DNA of 64,000 bases. Source: Bombardia bombarda (lineage: Eukaryota; Ascomycota; Sordariomycetes; Sordariales; Lasiosphaeriaceae). The position numbers and the translations under genes were made by a program. The notes beneath the pieces are model-generated. The model was not told the origin of the DNA. It searched no databases and saw nothing but the letters and a program-made list of their open reading frames with translations. Of the stretch, positions 56,495-64,000 are shown in pieces. The stretch spans positions 248,001 to 312,000 of the forward strand of contig JAULSR010000002.1 in NCBI GenBank assembly GCA_030512295.1, written 5' to 3'. The first letter of the stretch is position 1. Each line of letters starts with the position of its first letter.

Positions 56495-59400
56495 ATGTCT
56501 CAATACCATTACCCATACGACTATGGCCAGTATCAGGGCCAACAGCCTCCGCAGCAGCCGTACGGCTATCAGCCTCCCTTAAACTACCCCCCCCGGCCTA
56601 TAATCCCCCGTTTGACCCCGCCGCCGCCGAGAGGAATTTCAGTATTTCGCAGAATTCTTTCGACTTTAATGCAAACCATATTCCAGGTCTTGGGATAACG
56701 GGACCACCCACGGGGGGGAACTCGTACCACGTCACGCCAACCACCGGGTCTTGGCCTCACCCATATTCCTCTCCCGCAAATATTCAAGCCGCGTCCCAAC
56801 CCAAGCAGGCAGAGCCCTCCAGCGGCGGTCGACATCCTCAAGCAGCTTCGCCCAAGATAGTTACCGCCACAACCGCCAAAGCGCCAACGCAACCTGTGCT
56901 GCTAGCAGCTCATACCGTGCTGAACAGCGATGTCGAAGAGGGGGAGCTAAGCGAGGGACAGTTCGAGGACCTGTATGAACCGAGGCAGCCAGCTCGACCG
57001 GCGCATCATATACTACCTCGCAAGCCGCCACCTGCTGTCATCCAAAGCCAACCAACAAGTGCTATCGACACGCCAGATGCAGAGTTTTATGGAAACGATG
57101 AAGAAGATGGGGAAGCAGCTGCAAACGAGAAACCCGATACAGTTGCTGGTATGCAGACGGCGCTTGTTGAAAAACAACCATGTCGTGAGCTAACAAATCC
57201 AGGCCGTGAACGATCCGGATCCTATTCACCTTTTCTTTCCCCACGGGAAATACAAAGTGACGGCCCAACACCGCCAGGATTTGCAGATAACGCAACAGGT
57301 ATTTACTTTCAGTCTCTGGGCTGCTGAGAAATCGGAGGCTAACCGTTCTCTAGCTTCTAAACCTTCTTCGGGACAGACCCAGTCAAACACGCAAGACCAG
57401 ATGTCGCTCGTCCCCGGACTCAAATACACGCCTCAGGGTAACTCCATTGGATCCAAGTTCAAACCCGCCCAAATTGGTACACAGACATCTCATCCGCCTG
57501 GGGCCTCTCTCGGCCCCTTTAAATCCCTACCGGAAGCCAAAAAAGAGGCGCAAAAAGCAATTTTGCGTCTGTGGCCTTTAGGCGTCAAATTTCAGGACTA
57601 TATTGGGGAAGGTTTCGATGAGAAAGTGGTAAAGGGGCTTTTCGATGACCTCCATCTTGACACGACATTGGGCAAATTGGAGCCGTCTCAGATCTCGAAA
57701 CAGAAATCGCCCCCACGCCAGGTAGCAGCGGCAGCTCCCCTCAAGGCGCGCCAATCCGCAGAGTCAGCATCAGCATCCACCAAAGACACGACTTCAACGA
57801 CAGACCAAAAAGGAAAAGGCGAGGAGCGAAAAGACCGTATTGCTCGCCTCCTTGCTCTGAAGGCCTCTAAAGCACCAACTGCACCAGCCGCAACTGCCTC
57901 AAACCCAAAACAACCGCCATCGCAACCGAAATCGAATCTGTCGCAAGAATCGCAAACGAATACTGCGGCCAGTCCTGCTGCTCCACCGAAGTCCAAATCG
58001 TATGGCGAGAAGGAACTCCTGATTCAGCAGAGGATGGCTGCGCTTCAGAAGTCTAGAGAAGCCCAAGCGCAGGCGCAGGCGCAGAAATTAGCTACGAGCA
58101 AGCCCAGCTCGGGTGCCACTCAGGCGAGTGATAACGGAGGTAATTCCGTTGTTTCTCAACCCTCACTTGCCAGTTCAAGGCCCGAGTCCTCGGCAGCGAC
58201 TCAGGATCAGACCAGTCGTTCCCAGACTGCCTCATCAATACCCGGGCTGTTAATGTCAGCGGCTCAGCAAACTCTGTCTGCACATCCGCGGAAGCGGCCG
58301 GTGGCATTGGATTTTGTCGAATATTCATCAACAGTTGGCCCACTTAAACGACCGTTCGGCCAGGATAGGAAGGAAACGTCTCTTGTCATTGACGTTAGCG
58401 ATGCGTCTGATGATGAGGAGATGGATATGGACATGGAGTCGCCCGTTGAAGATCCATCGTCAATGCAAAATAGTGGCACGCCCGCCCAGCGGGGGCCATC
58501 GATCCGTGATTTCCCTCCCCTGACGGATATGTACTCACGCCAATTTTCGAGCCCTGCTCCTCAATCTCATACCCCACCTGGTGGCCTTGTAAATGGCAAA
58601 AAGAGGGAAACCGAATTGGACCTCGAAATCCAAGAGATGAAGAGGAAGATTGCTGAGGCTGAGGCTAGGCGCTTAGCTAAGAAGTCTTCTGCTGAATCTC
58701 AAACGCCAAACCAAACGAGGCGGACGCCAGAGCTCAAGGACAATGAGCCGACTCAACCGCCGCCAGCCCGCCAGGTAGTTTCCATGAGTAGCTCAGACCG
58801 CTCTGATGGACCATCTGCTCAACTAATATCCGAAGCAGCATCAGCCAAATTGCCCAAGCGGTCGGAGCTTTCGCAACTTGGCCATCTGGAGAAGGTCGAG
58901 CGTCGCGGTAGGATTGTGAGCCTTGATCTTCCTCGGATTGACGAATCTGTCGAAAAGAAAATGAACCGACTCAGGCAGCTGCGAGAGGAAGAGTTGCGTC
59001 TTCAGGCTGAGATAGATGAGAGACTGGCTGAGAAGAAGCGTTTGACGGAAGAATTGGACCAGCTGGCTACCACTCCTACAGATACGACACCCCAGTCCAG
59101 TGAACTGGACTCTAGTGTTGCCTCAGGTATATATTTTCTATCGCGCTCATTAACATCGATGAAACAAGAGTTAACACCTGAGATCTTAGTTCCACCTCCA
59201 CCGCAAACTGGAAGTGCATCCGGCGCTGGAGACTTGCTAGTACTCTCGTCCACAACATCTCCCTATACCTCGGAACAAAGTGATGAGACTGATGATGTTT
59301 CGATGGATGAAGATGATGACGATGATGACGATGATGAACCGTCTCAAGAATCATCACAACAACCAACACCATCCCGGGAAGCTAGTGAGCCCCAGCAGAC

Positions 59401-60483
59401 AACTGCGAATGAGATCAGTGCAAGTGCTGTTGCTACTCAAAATGACCTTGACGTTAATACGGTCAATGAAGACGATGCTGTCAACAGCCTGGGCGAGACT
59501 TCGCAGGATTCTTCTAGCCCTGAGGTGACTGACTCGTTGGAGTCGCAGAGGGAACCCGAAGCTGCCTTACCGAGAGACGATGTTGTCTCTGATGTGATTG
59601 ACACTGGAGACAAAATAGGTACAGACATCAGCCAACCGGACACCGCGGCTGTCATCGAGATTGCTAGCACTGGTGTGCCTCCGCAAACAGACCCAACAAA
59701 GCTTGATGAGACTACACCAATGGAACTGGAATCCTCGTCCAGTCCTGCACCTGCGAGCCCCATCAGCAATAGTATCGCTGACGGTAATATCGACGAGGCA
59801 GGACTGCCTGATCAGATTTCTGTCGTCGCTCAACCCCGCGAAGAAATCCAAGAGATCGAGACGGAGGGTGCAAGAGAAGTAAACGATCGTTTCTCCCCGG
59901 GCACAAAGCAACCTCTAGCTAACCATTTCGCAGGTTGATGAACAGTCTGCGCCGGCATCGAAGGCCGCACTTATGCCTTATGACAGCCCGCTTCGCTACT
60001 TCCACGGATATCGATTCCACTCGGGCTATAAAGATGCCGTTCCTGGTGGGCTAAAGTCTTTGACTTACAGTAACAGGATTGATGTTCTGAAGCCCCTTTG
60101 TCCGGATGAACTTGCGGGTAGACCCTGCTCCGAAAGCTGCAAATTCCAACATATGAAATCCATCAGCGCTCCCGGTAAGTGGACCCGACACACTGACAGG
60201 CTGCTAACATCAGACCTCGCTCACCCACCCCCCTCCTCAGCGCTGACTCCTGCCCGTCTACCTTCCAGATGACCAAATCCTTCTGGAGCTTGGCAAAGCA
60301 GACGAGTATAGCGGCGAGCAAAAGGCTCGCTTCATCCAAGGACTTCGAGAGGTCCTGCAGCAATTTCGCAACAACAAGGTGAAAGATTTCGACGCAATTG
60401 CCCAGGGAATTGTCGAGTACCGCTCTCGCTTCTCCGGCGACAAGTCCAAGGTGCTTCCCTCGCTAGAAGGAGTTACCCTCTGA
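56495..60483 (+). CDS. Red1/ZFC3H1-like zinc-finger protein (frame broken at a C-run)
   Basis: Resembles fission yeast Red1 and human ZFC3H1, scaffold subunits of the MTREC/NURS (PAXT in human) complex that links the Mtr4-type helicase to nuclear exosome decay. Exons: 56495-57148, 57203-57298, 57354-59126, 59190-59878, 59934-60174 and 60269-60483. The N-terminus MSQYHYPYDYGQYQGQQPPQ is Gln/Pro/Tyr-rich. An EGEL motif follows (SDVEEGELSEGQFEDLYEPR). The middle is disordered and acidic, with charged coiled-coil pieces (EIQEMKRKIAEAEARRLAKK and LRQLREEELRLQAEIDERLA). The C-terminus has the putative zf-C3H1 finger (PLCPDELAGRPCSESCKFQH) and a helical end. One base is missing in the 8-C run at 56587-56594: upstream is in one frame, everything after 56595 in another, and a single extra base makes all exons agree. 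Sequencing error, allele or frameshifting are possible. The functional assignment rests on the finger and layout. Confidence 0.7.
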
Positions 60484-61735
60484 GACCCCTGGATTTTATG
60501 AGTCCGCATGCCATTTCTTATACGCTATTTTCCGTGGCCCACGCCCTTTTATTCCGCGCGCATAAACAGTAGATTTCTGCAAACCCAACATTCTGCTTTT
60601 TCATAGATGCGATGCATTGGTTTCTATCTCGGCGTTTATCCTGCCATCGCTCCACCCCTGCCTCCCAGAGCATCATTCGCACATTACATAAGTATCCTTT
60701 TTCTGGTCGGCTATTCAGTTCCGCAATCGTCCTTTGACAGTTGGAGCGCGGCGCTGTATACATGGGCTACCGGATTTAGCAAGAGGGAGTTGAGTTGTAG
60801 GACCACGATGCCCAGTTCTTTCCTTAGATCATGTTGAGAGAGTTGAGTATGAGAGACCCTTTTATAGGGCGGGAAGGGGAATAATAAAAGACTTAGTCGC
60901 AAAAGGAAGAGATAGCAAGAGAGAAAGAGGAGGCAATAGTGAGAGAAAAAGATGCAGGAGCCGCGGGACCAGTAGGGTCCAGTGGAGATATCAATCCTGA
61001 CCGGCTTCGGACGTCTACTGAAAGCCGGCAATTGATTGATATTACCATGGCAAGACAGGCAGGCATGCAGAGCGAGCAATTATCTCCAGGACCAGAGTGT
61101 GCACTTGTCTACAGCAGATAGTTGAGCTCTCATGAGAGATTGGCCGACCCACCGCCCGACCTTTTAGAGAAGACTACCCCGGTATTCTATATCTTAATTA
61201 ACAATATTCTCTTGATGTTGAGTGCCTACCTGCGTGATCATGATAGGTGATTTGAACATTGTCACTTCTTCATCCTGACCTTACTCCTACCAGAGTACTT
61301 ATACCGGTATTGCACTGTTCGTCGACGAGAGACCTATATAGCATTGTATTCGAACATGCAGGTATTCAAGTAAAAACGGTTACGTAGTATATTGCGACAA
61401 GACTAAAATTGATAACTCGCTGCCCCTATTCCATTAGGGAAAGGGATATTATAACGTAAACGGATGCTACTCCATACCACCCACACCAAGACACAGTATT
61501 CCATTTCGCTTTCTATTAACAGGCTAGAACATGAGAATACAAGAACACCCTCCGACAACGAGGGGATTTACGTCCAAGATGATTGCTCGCCGGCGAATGT
61601 AAGGTATAGAGAAACAAAAAGAAAATAGACAACCAGAAAAGAAAGCGCCCAAGTCTTTTAACAGTATAATGAACACAGCTCATATAAGTTACGAGCCAGT
61701 CGGTCAGTCGGTCGGTCGTCGGTCAAAACACTTGA
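60484..61735. other. convergent 3' intergenic
   Basis: Between the Red1-like gene (plus) and the thioesterase (minus). It contains a short GGTC-type repeat near 61699-61722. No gene or RNA seen. Confidence 0.5.
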
Positions 61736-62920
61736 CTATAGCTTCGACTCCTTGCCCTTTGATGACTCCTCTTGCTTCAAGCGGACAAGGCCCTGTTTTT
61801 TGCTCAAGTCAGTATATATATATATAAATCCCCACACCACAACATTGATATCAGAGAGAGTAACTCACCTCCTGCACACACGTCGCCAACAGCACGCCGT
61901 CCTTGCTGAATATCCTCTGCGTCACCACGCCCCTCCCGTCGCCGGCCCAGGGGCTCTCCATCTCATTCAGCATCCACTCGTCCGCCTTGACCCTCGTCGG
62001 CTCGTGGAAGTAGATGGTGTGGTCCAGACTGACCATCATGCCGATTGAGGGTCTGCCGACCAGATCCCTAAGGTCGCCGAGCCCCTCCCACTCGTTCAGC
62101 TGGGCGACGCGGCGCTGCATGTCCTCGGGCAGGTTGTCCAGCTCCTCGGCCTTGAAGGGGAAGCGCCAGAGGCGGTGCAGGCGCGTGATGGTGCCGATGA
62201 AGTAGCTGTCGGAGACGTAGGCGAGGGCGGCGAGGTGGGCGGCGGTGCCGCCGGCGATGGTGCCGCGGGCGCGCAGCCACTGGCGCGTCTTTTTTTCGTG
62301 CGCATGCGGGGAGGCGGCGTTGATGATGGTGATGGGGCCGGACTGGAAGGGGGAGCCGACGACGAGGTCGGGTTCTTGGGTGTCGGAGTCGGGGGGGCAG
62401 GGGATGGGGGCGCCGGAGGGGAGGCGGGGCATGGGGTAGGCGTGGGAGACGACTTGGTCGGTAGAGGGCCGCTGGCGCACAAAGGAGATGGTGGTGGTGA
62501 AGATGCAGCGGCCGTGCTGGCGGGCCTGGACGGTGCGGGTGGCGAAGGACTTGCCGTCGCGGACGAGCTCGACGTGGAAGAGGATGGGCAGGTCGCCCGA
62601 GCCGGCGAGGAGGAAGTAGCAGTGGCAGCTGTGGGGGGAAAAGTCGGCCGGGACGGTGCGCTGGCCGGCGGCGAGGCACATGGCGATCACGGAGCCGCCG
62701 TAGATGCCGCGCGCCCCCGGGGGGTGCCAGGGCTGGCGGGTGTTGGTGAATATGTTCTGGGGTGGGGGTGTTAGTATTATTGGGTTGCTGCTTTTCTATT
62801 TATATTTTAAGAAGATCTCACCGGCCCCAAAACGGCCAGCTCCGTCACCTCCAAGACATTCTCAATGGGCGCCTTGTTGGGGTCAGGAGGCGGCGGCTTG
62901 ACCAACGTCACTCGTGCCAT
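61736..62920 (-). CDS. peroxisomal acyl-CoA thioesterase (TesB/ACOT8 type)
   Basis: Hydrolyses acyl-CoA to free fatty acid and CoA, probably in peroxisomes, as an accessory to beta-oxidation. Exons 62920-62822, 62756-61869 and 61792-61736 give 347 aa, normal for type II double-hotdog thioesterases; both introns are phase 0. The first hotdog has HPPGARGIYGGSVIAMCLAA, HSCHCYFLLAGSGDLPILFH and VELVRDGKSFATRTVQARQH, all typical TesB blocks. The second ends with GMMVSLDHTIYFHEPTRVKA, EWMLNEMESPWAGDGRGVVT and FSKDGVLLATCVQEGLVRLK. The last exon codes for only 18 residues and ends in SKL, a perfect PTS1. If the last intron (76 nt) were retained, the protein would end VSYSL and lose the signal. Confidence 0.92.
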
Positions 62921-64000
62921 TGCGTATGTGCGTATCGCGTGTTGCGGCTGCGGTTGTGTGGCGTATTTCACTTTGGAGCCTTGACCAGAGAAACCAGATA
63001 CCAGAGAAATCAGATGGAAGTTTATAAGATGGAAACCCAAGATTGACAGAAAACGTGCAAGTGGATGTGATTAGTGATTAGGTATTCGGCGTCAGTGTCG
63101 CACTTGCCATACTCGGTACGGAATTAGAGGATCGACGAAGGGTCATGGAAGGTGCTTGTTTAGAGGGTCCGTTCTGTAGAATTGCCGAGGTCCAACGCTG
63201 AATGGGTGCTGTATCGATCTTCGTGCCGGCCGACGGAAGGAGCCGCCACCGCATTTGATTGGGTATCTGAATCAGCTTCCAGGTAAAGAGCCAGGCCGCC
63301 AAGGTTCTAGCCCAGTGACACAAGCTCGATAAAACTCGGAACGATGTGCGGAACGACGTGATTCTACAGATTCAAATCCGAGGACGGATTAGACTGGCCC
63401 CTGGGACAGTGGTTGGTTACCCTACCCTGTTGTTGCCCGATCCGGGTCATACGTCTCACATTGACCAATGACCACCTAAAGACCACTTGCTGACTGGCCA
63501 TCATGTCTTTAAGTTTATTGTCTGCTCGGGGTTTGTTCACAGCCTAGATTCAGACTCAAGGCTCTGTAACCGAACTCACAGCTGCAATTTCCACGCTATC
63601 TGTTCAATTGCACAGGACAGGTCCATATCTTGAACAAAGTTCCTATTTGTCTTTGAGCGCAAGTGATTCCACCCACTATGTTTGACAGGTGGGTTTTGGG
63701 GTATCCCTGGCTATTAATGGACGGCACCAATTCAACGCCCGACCCCCCAGGGCTTCGAGGACAGGCCTGCTCAGCCCACATCGCGTTTCACCCCGCCAAG
63801 CCCGCCGCCAACTGAGCTCAGGCGGTCAGGCACGTGAAGGAGATTCCATTATGCACACGATAGGAGGGGAGGGGGGTAACCCCAACCCAACCCCAACCCC
63901 AACAAGCAGCGGCAGCGGCAGCGGCTATGCACCACTGCCACCACCCGTCTCCCACCCGCCCACCATCCTGAGAAACAACGTCATTTTTGGCTGGCACAAT
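62921..64000. other. intergenic, upstream of the thioesterase
   Basis: Presumed promoter of the thioesterase and unannotated sequence to the window end. Near 63881-63933 there are CCCCAA-type and GCGGCA-type short repeats. No gene seen; one could begin beyond the edge. Confidence 0.5.

Noticed and set aside
63361..63400. GATTCAAATCC that resembles a tRNA T-loop
   Set aside because: No matching acceptor stem, D arm or anticodon arm around it.
63875..63905. CCCCAA-type repeat that looks telomere-like
   Set aside because: Filamentous ascomycete telomeres are TTAGGG/CCCTAA. This short, imperfect CCCCAA tract is flanked by other low-complexity sequence and ordinary DNA.
1..64000. CRISPR array, prophage, plasmid origin or bacterial operon
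   Set aside because: None of the required repeats or genes is present, and the introns and gene families are eukaryotic.

Overview
The window is nuclear DNA of a filamentous ascomycete (Pezizomycotina; a Sordariomycetes-like fungus is my best guess). The evidence is short introns of about 50-75 nt with GT-AG ends and CTAAC-type branch points, a fungal Zn2Cys6 regulator, a fused acetylglutamate kinase/AGP reductase, a fungal-type phytoene desaturase with a C-terminal membrane anchor, a dispersed single 5S rRNA gene of the Neurospora type, and long intergenic spaces full of microsatellites. There is no prokaryotic-style operon and no biosynthetic gene cluster; most genes are housekeeping genes on both strands. 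Exon borders were worked out by hand from frame, splice signals and family continuity.

Left third (1-25 kb). A six-exon Zn2Cys6 transcription factor (minus) is followed by a large disordered protein of unknown function (minus). Next come IPI3 of the Rix1 ribosome-biogenesis complex (plus), an unknown multi-pass membrane protein (minus), and a mitochondrial TPR-type membrane protein resembling Mgr3 (plus). Then an Arb2-domain protein (minus), mitochondrial ribosomal protein uS14m/MRP2 (plus), mitochondrial lipoyl synthase (minus) and the exocytic R-SNARE synaptobrevin/Snc (plus).

Middle (25-48 kb). The bifunctional arginine gene ARG5,6 (plus), an RCC1-type Ran exchange factor with a GC-AG intron (minus) and quinolinate phosphoribosyltransferase for NAD synthesis (plus) are followed by a gene-poor stretch (about 36-42 kb). 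That stretch holds two small doubtful genes and a 259-bp element with 33-bp terminal inverted repeats. Then come a bZIP-like regulator with an altered basic region (plus), a 5S rRNA gene (plus), an intron-containing tRNA-Lys(CTT) (minus) and phytoene desaturase (minus).

Right third (48-64 kb). The class II myosin heavy chain (minus, 2429 aa), a Red1/ZFC3H1-like zinc-finger protein (plus) whose frame is broken by one base at an 8-C run, and a peroxisomal acyl-CoA thioesterase ending in SKL (minus).

The genes do not form one pathway. Several products are mitochondrial (Mgr3-like, MRP2, LIP5, ARG5,6). The most useful second looks are the inverted-repeat element, the frame break at the C-run, several introns of 3n length without stops, the GC-AG intron, and an isolated Cys-rich open frame near 37 kb. 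I found no convincing new multi-gene system.
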